Part shown: one piece after another, positions 8,470-16,345 of the stretch
Layout of the letters: each line of letters opens with the position of its first letter
How positions within the stretch are numbered: the stretch's first letter is position 1
From: Salipiger abyssi
GTDB lineage: Bacteria > Pseudomonadota > Alphaproteobacteria > Rhodobacterales > Rhodobacteraceae
Assembly: GCF_017311415.1 (NCBI RefSeq)
Contig: NZ_JAEKIS010000001.1
Coordinates: forward strand, 248,001-312,000
Reading direction: 5' to 3'
Length of the DNA: 64,000 bases
Program-made: the position numbers and the translations under genes
The notes under the pieces: model-generated
Seen by the model: only the letters and a program-made list of their open reading frames with translations
What the model was told of the DNA's origin: nothing
The model's database searches: none

Positions 8470-8486
8470 TTTGGAATGATTCTAAA
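8470..8486 (-). promoter_or_regulatory. Irr box (iron control element) upstream of mbfA
   Basis: On the minus strand this reads TTTAGAATCATTCCAAA, a 7-3-7 inverted repeat with one mismatch, 13 bases before the mbfA start codon. It fits the TTTAGAA-type inverted repeat reported for Irr in alphaproteobacteria. Its position would block transcription or translation initiation of mbfA, predicting repression by Irr when iron is low. Confidence 0.75.
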
Positions 8487-8610
8487 ATACGAGCCAAGCA
8501 GGGAAGTTCAATGAGATTTTCACACAGGAACCGGTCCAGAACGCCGCAGCCCGATCTGTGACATTTCGCAGGCGCAATGGCCGCTCAAAGCAGGTTTTCG
8601 ACAAGAGCGC

Positions 8611-8640
8611 TTGCCCGAAATGAACTGAACCGTCTATAAT
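8611..8640 (+). promoter_or_regulatory. Housekeeping-type promoter of the TetR gene
   Basis: TTGCCC (8611-8616), an 18-base spacer, and a perfect TATAAT (8635-8640), with a GGGGAG ribosome site at 8651 and ATG at 8664. The spacer holds TGAACTGAACCG, a plausible half-operator for autoregulation, but no clear dyad. Confidence 0.65.
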
Positions 8641-8663
8641 TCCTGGACTAGGGGAGAGTTCAG

Positions 8664-9287
8664 ATGCCGGCCAGCGCGGCAACCGTCCGGCGTGGACGCA
8701 AATTCGATCAGGTGCTCGCCGGCGCGCGCGAGATCTTTCTGCGTGACGGGTTCGAAGGCGCCAGCGTCGACGATATCGCCCGCGCCGCGGGGGTCTCGAA
8801 GGCGACGCTTTACAGCTACTTTCCGGACAAGCGCCTGCTCTTCATGGAAATGGCCCGCAAGCAGTGCAAGCTTCAGGCCGACGAATCCCTGATGGCCATC
8901 GACATGACCCAGCCGCCGCATATTGTGCTGCCGCTGGTCGGGCGCACCTTCCTGTGCTTCATCCTGTCGGACATGAGCCACCGGGTGTTCCGCATCTGCG
9001 TCGCCGAGGCCGACCGGTTCCCCGAGCTCGGCAAGCAGTTCTACCAGAGCGGCCCGATGCTGATGCATGGCGAGATGACCGGCTATCTGCGCGAGGCGAT
9101 GGAGCGGGGAGAGCTGGCGATCGAGGATTTCGATCTCGCCGCCGACCAGTTCGCCGAGCTCTGCAAGGCCGATCTCTGGAGCAAGCTGGTCTTCGGTATC
9201 AAGTCGCGTTTCTCCGAGCAGGAAATCGCCCGCGTGGTCGACGGCGCGGTCACCACCTTCCTTGCGTGCTACGGCCGCAAGCCCTGA
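8664..9287 (+). CDS. TetR/AcrR-family transcriptional regulator
   Basis: A 207-residue repressor-type protein. Residues 12-60 form the TetR helix-turn-helix (REIFLRDGF..SVDDIARAAGVSKATLYSYF). The rest is an all-helical ligand-binding domain resembling the AefR-like C-terminal family (FRICVAEADRFPELGKQFY). The ligand is unknown. No efflux or enzyme gene lies beside it, so it either controls mbfA-adjacent functions or, more likely, itself and distant genes. A clear promoter and Shine-Dalgarno sequence precede it. Confidence 0.88.
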   Translation: MPASAATVRRGRKFDQVLAGAREIFLRDGFEGASVDDIARAAGVSKATLYSYFPDKRLLFMEMARKQCKLQADESLMAIDMTQPPHIVLPLVGRTFLCFILSDMSHRVFRICVAEADRFPELGKQFYQSGPMLMHGEMTGYLREAMERGELAIEDFDLAADQFAELCKADLWSKLVFGIKSRFSEQEIARVVDGAVTTFLACYGRKP

Positions 9288-9310
9288 CGCCTTTCAGCCC
9301 CCGCAACGCC

Positions 9311-10021
9311 TTAGTCGAGCCGCCGCACCAATAGCTGGTTGCCGGGTCCGCGCTTGGTCTCGAACACCTTCAACTCCGCAACCAGATCCGACAGCTTGCG
9401 CTTGCCATAGCTGCGGGTGTCGAAATCGGGATTGGCGGCGGTGATGAACTGGCCGAGCTGGCCCAGCGTATACCAGTCGTCCTCCTGCTCGATCCCGTCC
9501 ATGGCGGTAAAGATGAGGTTGCGCGCCTCGTCGAGCTTGCCGGAGGGGCGCGGTGCCGGGCTGCCGGGTTTCTGCTCGGGGGCGCCGTCGAGGTTTTCCA
9601 GAAAGATGAACCGCTTGCAGGCCTTGCGGAAAGCGTCGGGCGTCTTCTGCATGCCCATGCCGAACACATCCAGCCCCTGCTCGCGGATGCGGCTGGCGAG
9701 CCGGGTGAAATCGCTGTCGGAACTCACCAGAACGAAGCCGTCGAAGCGGCCCGTATGCATCAGGTCCATGGCGTCGATCACCAGCGAGATGTCGCTGGCA
9801 TTCTTGCCCACCGTATTGGCCGGCGAATGCAGCGGCACCAGCCCGAACTCGGCGGTGATCTTCGACCAGCCCGACATCTGCTGGCTGGAGAAATCGCCGT
9901 AGAGCCGCCGCACGCTGGCCTCGCCCAGAGAGGCGATCTCGTCAAAGATCGCACGGGCGTATTTCGGCGAGGTGTTGTCGGCGTCAATCAGGACGGCGAG
10001 CAGGCGGGTATCGTCAGGCAA
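9311..10021 (-). CDS. NYN-domain ribonuclease-like protein with LOTUS/OST-HTH domain
   Basis: A 236-residue protein. Residues 8-145 are a NYN (PIN-like, LabA/DUF88) domain whose acidic metal ligands are visible in LIDADN, SDISLVIDAMD and SSDSDF, so it is probably an active RNase. Residues 160-236 resemble an OST-HTH/LOTUS RNA-binding domain (DDWYTLGQLGQFI, SYGKRKLSDLV). The start is a TTG at 10021 with GGAGA seven bases upstream. It is last in a minus-strand run with the GNAT and channel genes (17-base gap). The RNA target is unknown. Confidence 0.85.
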   Translation of the reverse strand: MPDDTRLLAVLIDADNTSPKYARAIFDEIASLGEASVRRLYGDFSSQQMSGWSKITAEFGLVPLHSPANTVGKNASDISLVIDAMDLMHTGRFDGFVLVSSDSDFTRLASRIREQGLDVFGMGMQKTPDAFRKACKRFIFLENLDGAPEQKPGSPAPRPSGKLDEARNLIFTAMDGIEQEDDWYTLGQLGQFITAANPDFDTRSYGKRKLSDLVAELKVFETKRGPGNQLLVRRLD

Positions 10022-10038
10022 GGGTGTCTCCGGGTGTG

Positions 10039-10539
10039 TCAGTCCGTCACCAGCGCCTTATACATGACGAGCGCGTCGACATAACCCCTTTCCGGATGCT
10101 GGAAGGCGCCGGGAAGGCGGGCGACGATATCGAAGCCGGCGCGCTCCCAGAGCGCCACGGCGCGGGTGTTGGTCGAGATCACGAAATTGAACTGCATGGC
10201 GCGGAATCCGGCGGCGCGCGCCGTCTCCAGCGCATGGGCGAGCATCTCGCGCGCCACGCCCTTGCCGCGCAGCGCCGTATCGGTGACGAAACCGCAATTG
10301 CAGACATGGCTGCCGCCGCCCTGCTGATTGCGCACGAGGTAATAAGACCCCGCCAGCCGCCCGTCGAGCACCGCCGAGAACACCCGCCGCTCCGGCCCGC
10401 ACCAATAGGCCAGCGCCGCCTCGCGCGAGATGTCGGGGTCGATGGCATAGGTGTCGCCAGCGCGGAACACCGGCTCCAGAATGCGCCACAGCGCGTCCCG
10501 GTCGCGCGGCTCGAAATCGCGGATCACGAGATCGGTCAT
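10039..10539 (-). CDS. GNAT-family N-acetyltransferase
   Basis: A 166-residue acetyl-CoA-dependent acetyltransferase. The acetyl-CoA loop is visible around DTALRGKGVAREML (R/Q-x-x-G-x-G/A), followed by the family's FNFVISTN..A..LWERAGFDIV end. The acceptor cannot be read from sequence. The start ATG (10539) shares its A with the channel's TGA (TGATG), indicating coupled translation with the gene upstream. Confidence 0.88.
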   Translation of the reverse strand: MTDLVIRDFEPRDRDALWRILEPVFRAGDTYAIDPDISREAALAYWCGPERRVFSAVLDGRLAGSYYLVRNQQGGGSHVCNCGFVTDTALRGKGVAREMLAHALETARAAGFRAMQFNFVISTNTRAVALWERAGFDIVARLPGAFQHPERGYVDALVMYKALVTD

Positions 10540-11312
10540 CAGTTCTGCCCTTCGGTTTCGATATGGATCACCGCGCCGCAATGCTTGCAATGCACCGCGT
10601 CGGCATCGTGCAGCGACAGCCCGCAGGTCCGGCAGGTCTCGCGCACCTTGTTGGGGCGGAACAGCACCTGCGCCAGCCGCAGAAACAGCGTGACGCCAAA
10701 GATCATCACCACCACCGAGATCATCCGCCCGAAAGATCCGGTCAGGGTGATGTCGCCGAACCCGGTGGTGGTGAGGGCGGTCACGGTGAAATAGAGCGCA
10801 TCGGCATAGTTCGAGATCTGCGGATTGCTGCCGTATTGCGTGGCATAGACCAGCCCGGTCATTACGAAGATGAAGACCATCAGGTTGATCGCCGCAATAA
10901 ACACATCCTGATTGTGCCGGAAGAACGGGAAATCCGCCCGAAGCCGCTTCAGCAGTTGATAGGTGTGCAGAAAACGCAGCGTGCGCACGACGCGGAGAAA
11001 GCCCAGACCCTCGCCCGCGAGCGGCGCCAGAAACGATATGATCGAGACGATATCGGCGAGCGTCACCGGCATCAGCAGAAAGCGCAGCCGATTCTGCGAA
11101 ATCGCGATGCGGGCGGCGAAATCGGCCAGGATGAACACCCCGAACACCGCGTCGATCGCCTCGACCACCGGGCCGTGATGGGTGAAGGAGGTAGCGATGA
11201 CGAAAAGCACGGTGACGATGTCGAATGTCAGCACGACATAGCGGAACCGGTGCGCGCGGTCGCTATTGCCTTCATAGAGCTCGGTCAGTTTCTTCAGCCT
11301 GTCTTCGCGCAT
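10539..11312 (-). CDS. Voltage-sensor-type potassium channel with C-terminal zinc ribbon
   Basis: A 257-residue inner-membrane protein. Four voltage-sensor-like helices (about residues 20-125) end in an Arg-rich S4 segment (RVVRTLRFLHTYQLLKRL). These are followed by a pore unit with the K+ filter TTTGFGD at 181-187 and a last helix to about 215. The C-terminus has two CxxC pairs (Cys227/230 and Cys242/245), a small zinc ribbon not usual in Kv-type channels. The start is the ATG at 11312; a longer frame lacks similarity. It leads the channel-GNAT-NYN run. Confidence 0.87.
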   Translation of the reverse strand: MREDRLKKLTELYEGNSDRAHRFRYVVLTFDIVTVLFVIATSFTHHGPVVEAIDAVFGVFILADFAARIAISQNRLRFLLMPVTLADIVSIISFLAPLAGEGLGFLRVVRTLRFLHTYQLLKRLRADFPFFRHNQDVFIAAINLMVFIFVMTGLVYATQYGSNPQISNYADALYFTVTALTTTGFGDITLTGSFGRMISVVVMIFGVTLFLRLAQVLFRPNKVRETCRTCGLSLHDADAVHCKHCGAVIHIETEGQN

Positions 11313-11381
11313 GCCGCTCCGTCCCCTGATCGCCCCGCTATACGATTGCCGGACAGGCGCGGGCAAGTTTGAAGGCCCGGT

Positions 11382-11987
11382 TCAGGTGACCACCCGCAGC
11401 GTCAGGTTGATCCGCCCGCCCTGCGGCAGCAGCGTCGAGGAGCCGAAGCGGATACGGTCGACGCCGTGATGCTTCAGCCGCGCCTCGCCGCCCATCGCCA
11501 CCACATCGCCGGAGCGCAGCCAGACCGATTCCGTCTTGCCGCCGCGTTCGATGTTGCCCATGCGAAAGAGCCCCTCGTCGCCCAGCGACACCGAGACCAC
11601 CGGACAGGCGAAATCCGCCTCGTCCTTGTCCTGATGCAGCCCCATGCGGGCGCCTTCGCCGTACCAGTTGATCAGACAGCATTCCGGTGTCCGGGCGCAA
11701 TCCGCCACCGCCTCCCAGATCGCCAGCACCTCTGCCGGGATCGGCGGCCAGGCCATACCGTCCGGGTGGCGCTCCTCGTAGCGATAGCCGCGCCGGTCGG
11801 TGATCCAGCCGAACCGCCCCGCCGCCGACATGCGCACCGACATCTTCTGCCCGCGCGGCGTCACCGGCTGATAGAGCGGCGCCACGCGCAGGCAGCCGCG
11901 CAGCGCCTCGACCAGCGCCTCCTGCGCCGCGCGGTCGAGAAAATCGTGATAAATCCGGAAACCGCGCCGGTCGATGAACTCTGCCAT
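11382..11987 (-). CDS. alkB: AlkB-like Fe(II)/2-oxoglutarate DNA demethylase
   Basis: A 201-residue dioxygenase that repairs 1-methyladenine and 3-methylcytosine by oxidative demethylation. Iron ligands His118 and Asp120 (LHQDKDE) and the distal His (KHHGVDR) are present, with the 2-oxoglutarate-binding arginines near the end (RIRFG, INLTLRV). The ATG at 11987, with GGAAG nine bases before it, best fits the family start. Upstream in-frame ATGs exist at 12005 and 12077. It is divergent from dnaK. Confidence 0.92.
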   Translation of the reverse strand: MAEFIDRRGFRIYHDFLDRAAQEALVEALRGCLRVAPLYQPVTPRGQKMSVRMSAAGRFGWITDRRGYRYEERHPDGMAWPPIPAEVLAIWEAVADCARTPECCLINWYGEGARMGLHQDKDEADFACPVVSVSLGDEGLFRMGNIERGGKTESVWLRSGDVVAMGGEARLKHHGVDRIRFGSSTLLPQGGRINLTLRVVT

Positions 11988-12063
11988 GGCCACTTTCTTC
12001 CGCATTCCGCCGCGAGCTGCAAAGAAATTCCTCCCATTTGCCGGACTCTCGCCCAGCACGGCG

Positions 12064-12093
12064 CTTGCAGGGCTCAAAGCCCCTCCTTATATA
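12064..12093 (+). promoter_or_regulatory. Probable heat-shock (RpoH-type) promoter of dnaK
   Basis: CTTGCA (12064-12069), a 16-base spacer, then CTTATATA (12086-12093), about 113 bases before the dnaK start. This resembles alphaproteobacterial sigma-32 promoters (CTTG-rich -35, CYTAT-type -10). I saw no CIRCE inverted repeat in the leader, which argues for RpoH rather than HrcA control. Confidence 0.55.
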
Positions 12094-12206
12094 CCCTCCG
12101 AACGCCGCGAGGCCCCAACCGGACGGCATTTCACACTTGCGGGGCTGGATGCCGTAATCGGGTCCCTCGCCTCGCGTCATCGCCTTGACTACGAAAGGGA
12201 TCGAAC

Positions 12207-14138
12207 ATGGCCAAAGTGATCGGTATCGACCTCGGCACCACCAACTCCTGCGTTGCCATCATGGACGGGTCTCAGGCCCGCGTGATCGAAAACGCCGAAG
12301 GTGCCCGTACCACCCCCTCCATCGTCGCCTTCACCGACGACGAACGTCTCGTCGGCCAGCCCGCCAAGCGGCAGGCCGTCACCAACCCCGAAGCCACCAT
12401 CTTTGCCGTCAAGCGTCTGATCGGCCGCCGCACCACCGATGCGGAGGTCACGAAAGACCAGAAAATCGTGCCGTACAACATCGTCGACGGCGGCAATGGC
12501 GATGCCTGGGTTGAAGCCAAGGGCGAAAAATACAGCCCGTCGCAGATTTCCGCCTTCATCCTCGGTAAGATGAAGGAAACCGCCGAAAGCTATCTCGGCG
12601 AAGAGGTGACCCAGGCGGTCATCACCGTGCCGGCCTATTTCAACGACCAGCAGCGTCAGGCCACCAAAGACGCCGGCAAGATCGCCGGCCTCGAAGTGCT
12701 GCGCATCATCAACGAGCCGACGGCCGCCGCGCTGGCCTACGGTCTCGACAAGAAGGAATCGAAGACCATCGCCGTCTATGACCTCGGCGGCGGCACCTTC
12801 GACGTGACCATTCTCGAGATCGACGACGGCCTCTTCGAAGTGAAATCCACCAACGGCGACACGTTCCTCGGCGGTGAAGACTTCGACATGCGGATCGTCA
12901 ACTACCTCGCCGACGAGTTCAAGAAAGAGCACGGCGTCGACCTGACCACCGACAAGATGGCGCTTCAGCGTCTGAAAGAGGCGGCGGAGAAAGCCAAGAT
13001 CGAGCTGTCCAGCTCGTCCCAGACCGAGATCAACCAGCCGTTCATCTCGATGGGCTCGAACGGCCAGCCGCTGCACATGGTCATGAAGCTGACCCGCGCC
13101 AAGCTGGAAAGCCTCGTGGGCGACCTGATCAAGGCCTCGATCAAGCCCTGTCAGGCGGCTATGAAAGACGCCGGCATCTCCAAGGACGAGATCGACGAGG
13201 TGGTTCTGGTCGGCGGTATGACCCGGATGCCGAAGGTCGTCGAAGAGGTGACCAAGTTCTTCGGCAAGGAGCCGCATAAGGGCGTGAACCCGGACGAGGT
13301 GGTCGCCATGGGCGCCGCCATTCAGGCCGGCGTGCTGCAAGGCGACGTCAAGGACGTGGTGCTGCTCGACGTAACCCCGCTGTCGCTCGGCATCGAGACG
13401 CTGGGTGGCGTGTTCACCCGCCTGATCGACCGCAACACCACGATCCCGACCAAGAAGAGCCAGATCTTCTCCACCGCCGAGGACAACCAGGGCGCGGTGA
13501 CGATCCGGGTCTTCCAGGGCGAGCGCGAGATGGCCGCGGACAACAAGCTGCTGGGCCAGTTCAACCTCGAGAACATCCCGCCGGCGCCGCGCGGCATGCC
13601 GCAGATCGAGGTGACCTTCGACATCGACGCCAACGGCATTGTCTCCGTGTCCGCCAAGGACAAGGGCACCGGCAAGGAGCAGAAGATCACCATCCAGGCC
13701 TCCGGCGGTCTCTCGGACGAAGACATCGAACAGATGGTCAAGGACGCCGAGGAAAACGCCGAGAAGGACAAGGAGCGCCGCGATCTCGTCGAGGCCCGCA
13801 ACCAGGCCGAGAGCCTCGTCCATTCGACCGAGAAGTCGATGGAAGAGCATGGCGACAAGGTCGACCCGTCGACCATCGAAGCCATCGAGCTGGCCGTGTC
13901 CGCGCTCAAGGAAGATCTCGAGAAGGACGATGTGACCGCCGAGAAGATCAAAGCCGGCATCCAGAACGTGACCGAAGTGGCCATGCGTCTGGGCGAGGCG
14001 ATCTACAAGGCGCAGGCCGAAGCCGGTGAGGGCTCCGACAGCCCCGAAGGCGCCGACGAGGCCGGATCCTCCGCTTCCGACGACGATATCGTCGACGCGG
14101 ATTTCGAGGATCTGGGCAACGACAAGCGCAGCAGCTGA
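12207..14138 (+). CDS. dnaK: Chaperone DnaK (Hsp70)
   Basis: A 643-residue Hsp70. The ATPase domain starts [18 protein letters not shown] and has the [13 protein letters not shown] and [13 protein letters not shown] signatures. The substrate-binding domain follows the linker [16 protein letters not shown], and an acidic lid ends in [10 protein letters not shown]. It folds and disaggregates client proteins in the cytoplasm with DnaJ, encoded next. The ribosome site is AAGGG and the leader is about 100 bases. Length and motifs are fully normal. Confidence 0.98.
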   Translation: MAKVIGIDLGTTNSCVAIMDGSQARVIENAEGARTTPSIVAFTDDERLVGQPAKRQAVTNPEATIFAVKRLIGRRTTDAEVTKDQKIVPYNIVDGGNGDAWVEAKGEKYSPSQISAFILGKMKETAESYLGEEVTQAVITVPAYFNDQQRQATKDAGKIAGLEVLRIINEPTAAALAYGLDKKESKTIAVYDLGGGTFDVTILEIDDGLFEVKSTNGDTFLGGEDFDMRIVNYLADEFKKEHGVDLTTDKMALQRLKEAAEKAKIELSSSSQTEINQPFISMGSNGQPLHMVMKLTRAKLESLVGDLIKASIKPCQAAMKDAGISKDEIDEVVLVGGMTRMPKVVEEVTKFFGKEPHKGVNPDEVVAMGAAIQAGVLQGDVKDVVLLDVTPLSLGIETLGGVFTRLIDRNTTIPTKKSQIFSTAEDNQGAVTIRVFQGEREMAADNKLLGQFNLENIPPAPRGMPQIEVTFDIDANGIVSVSAKDKGTGKEQKITIQASGGLSDEDIEQMVKDAEENAEKDKERRDLVEARNQAESLVHSTEKSMEEHGDKVDPSTIEAIELAVSALKEDLEKDDVTAEKIKAGIQNVTEVAMRLGEAIYKAQAEAGEGSDSPEGADEAGSSASDDDIVDADFEDLGNDKRSS

Positions 14139-14160
14139 GCTGAGGCCACGGAACAGAACG

Positions 14161-14189
14161 GGGGCCGGTCCGGGCGCCGGGCCGGCCCC
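14161..14189 (+). terminator. dnaK-dnaJ intergenic hairpin (partial terminator)
   Basis: GGGGCCGG and CCGGCCCC flank a 13-base GC-rich loop, followed by TTTCC, 29 bases before the dnaJ start. The T-run is too short for an efficient terminator, so it is more likely an attenuator or mRNA-processing hairpin that keeps dnaJ output below dnaK. Confidence 0.5.
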
Positions 14190-14218
14190 TTTCCGTTCCG
14201 GACAAAAGGAGGGCATGA

Positions 14219-15376
14219 ATGTCCAAGCGTGACTTTTACGACGTGCTCGGTGTCAGCAAGGGTGCCTCCGCGGATGAAATCAAGAAGGCCTATCGCAAGA
14301 AGGCCAAGGAGCTTCACCCCGACCGCAACGCCGACAATCCCGAAGCCGAAGGCCAGTTCAAGGAAGCGAACGAGGCTTACGAAGTTCTGAAGGACGCCGA
14401 GAAGAAGGCGGCCTATGACCGCTTTGGCCACGCCGCTTTCGAGGGCGGCATGGGCGGCGGCGGGCAGCGACCCGGCGGCGGCTTTCAGGGTGGCCAGGGC
14501 GATTTCGCCAGCGCGTTTTCCGATGTGTTCGACGATCTCTTCGGCGATTTCATGGGCGGACGCCAGGGCGGCGGCGGGCGGCAGCGTGCCGCGCGCGGGG
14601 CCGATCTGCGCTACAATCTGCGCGTGACGCTGGAGGAGGCCTATGGCGGTCTCCAGAAGACGATCAACGTGCCGACCTCGGTGCAATGCGGCGAGTGCAA
14701 CGGCTCCGGCGCCGAAGGCGGTGCCGAGCCGGTGACCTGCCCGACCTGTTCCGGCATGGGCAAGGTGCGCGCGACGCAGGGTTTCTTTACCGTGGAGCGC
14801 ACCTGTCCGACCTGTTCGGGCCTGGGCCAGATCATCAAGAATCCCTGCCAGAAATGCGGCGGCATGGGCCGCGTGCAGAAAGAGCGCGCGCTGTCGGTGA
14901 ACATCCCCGCCGGCGTCGAGACCGGCACCCGTATCCGGCTTGCCGGCGAGGGCGAGGCGGGCATGCGCGGCGGGCCTCCGGGCGATCTCTATATCTTCAT
15001 CGAGGTGAAGCGGCACGAGATCTTCGAGCGCGAGGGGCCCGAGCTGCATTGCCGCGTGCCGGTGTCGATGACCACGGCGGCGCTGGGGGGCGATATCGAG
15101 GTGCCGACAATCGACGGTGGCCGGTCGCGGGTGAAGATCCCGGCGGGCAGCCAGTCGGGCCGGCAGATGCGCCTGCGCGGCAAAGGCATGCCGGCGCTGC
15201 GCGGTGGTGCGGCGGGTGACATGTTCATCGAGCTGGCCGTCGAAACGCCGGTGAACCTGACCTCGCGCCAGAAAGAGCTTCTGCGCGAGTTCGAGGAGCA
15301 GAGCGAAGACAACAACCCGGAATCGCACAGCTTCTTCTCGTCGGTGAAGAACTTCTGGGATTCGATGAAAGGGTAA
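14219..15376 (+). CDS. dnaJ: Chaperone DnaJ (Hsp40)
   Basis: A 385-residue type I J-protein that stimulates DnaK ATPase and delivers substrates. The J domain (residues 1-75) has the HPD motif in [12 protein letters not shown] Gly/Phe-rich linker follows, then four zinc motifs ([32 protein letters not shown]) and the C-terminal substrate domains. A strong AAGGAGGG precedes the ATG at 14219. It forms the dnaK-dnaJ unit with the gene upstream. Confidence 0.98.
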   Translation: MSKRDFYDVLGVSKGASADEIKKAYRKKAKELHPDRNADNPEAEGQFKEANEAYEVLKDAEKKAAYDRFGHAAFEGGMGGGGQRPGGGFQGGQGDFASAFSDVFDDLFGDFMGGRQGGGGRQRAARGADLRYNLRVTLEEAYGGLQKTINVPTSVQCGECNGSGAEGGAEPVTCPTCSGMGKVRATQGFFTVERTCPTCSGLGQIIKNPCQKCGGMGRVQKERALSVNIPAGVETGTRIRLAGEGEAGMRGGPPGDLYIFIEVKRHEIFEREGPELHCRVPVSMTTAALGGDIEVPTIDGGRSRVKIPAGSQSGRQMRLRGKGMPALRGGAAGDMFIELAVETPVNLTSRQKELLREFEEQSEDNNPESHSFFSSVKNFWDSMKG

Positions 15377-15441
15377 ATCCCGGACCTGTGGTCCGGAATT
15401 TATGGGCGGAGCCCCGACAGGTTCCCCGCCCGACACAGATC

Positions 15442-15472
15442 AACGGGCCGCGCCTCCCAGCGCGGCCCGTTT
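15442..15472 (+). terminator. Terminator after dnaJ
   Basis: A 12-bp GC-rich stem (AACGGGCCGCGC against GCGCGGCCCGTT) with a 6-base loop, followed by TTT. A smaller hairpin (CCGGACC-TGT-GGTCCGG, 15380-15396) lies just after the dnaJ stop. Together they should end the dnaK-dnaJ transcript before radC. Confidence 0.75.
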
Positions 15473-15514
15473 CACGTTAACCCTTCCCTAACCCCACCGC
15501 GCGAGGCTTTGCAC

Positions 15515-16279
15515 ATGACCCGCGCGCGCCAGTTTTCCGATTCCCAGGCCAGCCTTTTCGCCCATGACGAGGCGCCCGCCCTGGCGGCGGAGGCGGCTCG
15601 CCCCCTGCCCTCCTATCTGCGCGATCACCGGGCCCGGCTGCGCGAGCGTTTTCTTGCGGGCGGGGCCGATGCGCTGCCGGATTACGAGATGCTGGAGCTG
15701 GTCCTGTTCCGCGCCATTCCCCGCCGCGACGTGAAACCGCTCGCCCGCGCACTGCTCGAGGCCTTCGGCGATTTCAGCGGCGTGCTCTCCGCCCCGCCGG
15801 CGCGGTTGCAGGAAATCCCGGGCATCGGCGGTGCGGTGGTGACCGAGCTGAAGATCATCGAGGCGGCGGCGCACCGGCTGGCGCGCTCAAGGGTGTTGCA
15901 AAAACAGGTGGTCAGCTCCTGGGAGGCGCTGCTCGACTATTGCCAGACCGCCATGGCGCATCGCGATACCGAGCAGTTCCGCATCCTGTTTCTGGACCGC
16001 AAGAACGTGCTGATCGCCGACGAGCCGCAGGCGCGGGGCACGGTGGATCATGTGCCGGTCTATCCCCGCGAGGTGGTCAAACGGGCGCTGGAGCTGAATG
16101 CCAGCGCGCTCATTCTGGTGCACAACCACCCGTCGGGCGATCCGACGCCCAGCCAGTCTGATATCGACATGACGATGCAGATCCAGCTCGCCGCCGATGC
16201 GCTGGGGATCACGCTGCACGATCATCTCGTCATCGGTCGCTCGCGCGAGCTCAGCTTTCGCAGCGAAGGCTTGCTCTAG
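15515..16279 (+). CDS. radC: RadC/JAB-domain DNA repair protein
   Basis: A 254-residue member of the RadC family. The N-terminal part has a helix-hairpin-helix-like segment ([18 protein letters not shown]). The C-terminal JAMM/MPN+ metalloprotease fold has the zinc motif [14 protein letters not shown]. Despite the name, a direct role in repair is doubtful and its biochemical function is not settled. The ATG at 15515 follows GAGG by eight bases; a TTG two codons upstream is possible. It converges on the PstS/OmpA gene across hairpin repeats. Confidence 0.93.
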   Translation: MTRARQFSDSQASLFAHDEAPALAAEAARPLPSYLRDHRARLRERFLAGGADALPDYEMLELVLFRAIPRRDVKPLARALLEAFGDFSGVLSAPPARLQEIPGIGGAVVTELKIIEAAAHRLARSRVLQKQVVSSWEALLDYCQTAMAHRDTEQFRILFLDRKNVLIADEPQARGTVDHVPVYPREVVKRALELNASALILVHNHPSGDPTPSQSDIDMTMQIQLAADALGITLHDHLVIGRSRELSFRSEGLL

Positions 16280-16286
16280 AGGGGTC

Positions 16287-16313
16287 GAGGAAAGCCCGCA
16301 AGGGCTTGACGAG
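16287..16313 (-). repeat. 27-bp hairpin repeat, copy 2
   Basis: Identical to 7446-7472. Just beyond it (16323-16337) the core AGCCCTTGCGGGC recurs in the opposite orientation, so between radC and the minus-strand PstS/OmpA gene there are two inverted copies of the hairpin, suiting a bidirectional terminator. Confidence 0.75.
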
Positions 16314-16345
16314 ACGCCTCCTCAGCCCTTGCGGGCCTCTTCGGC

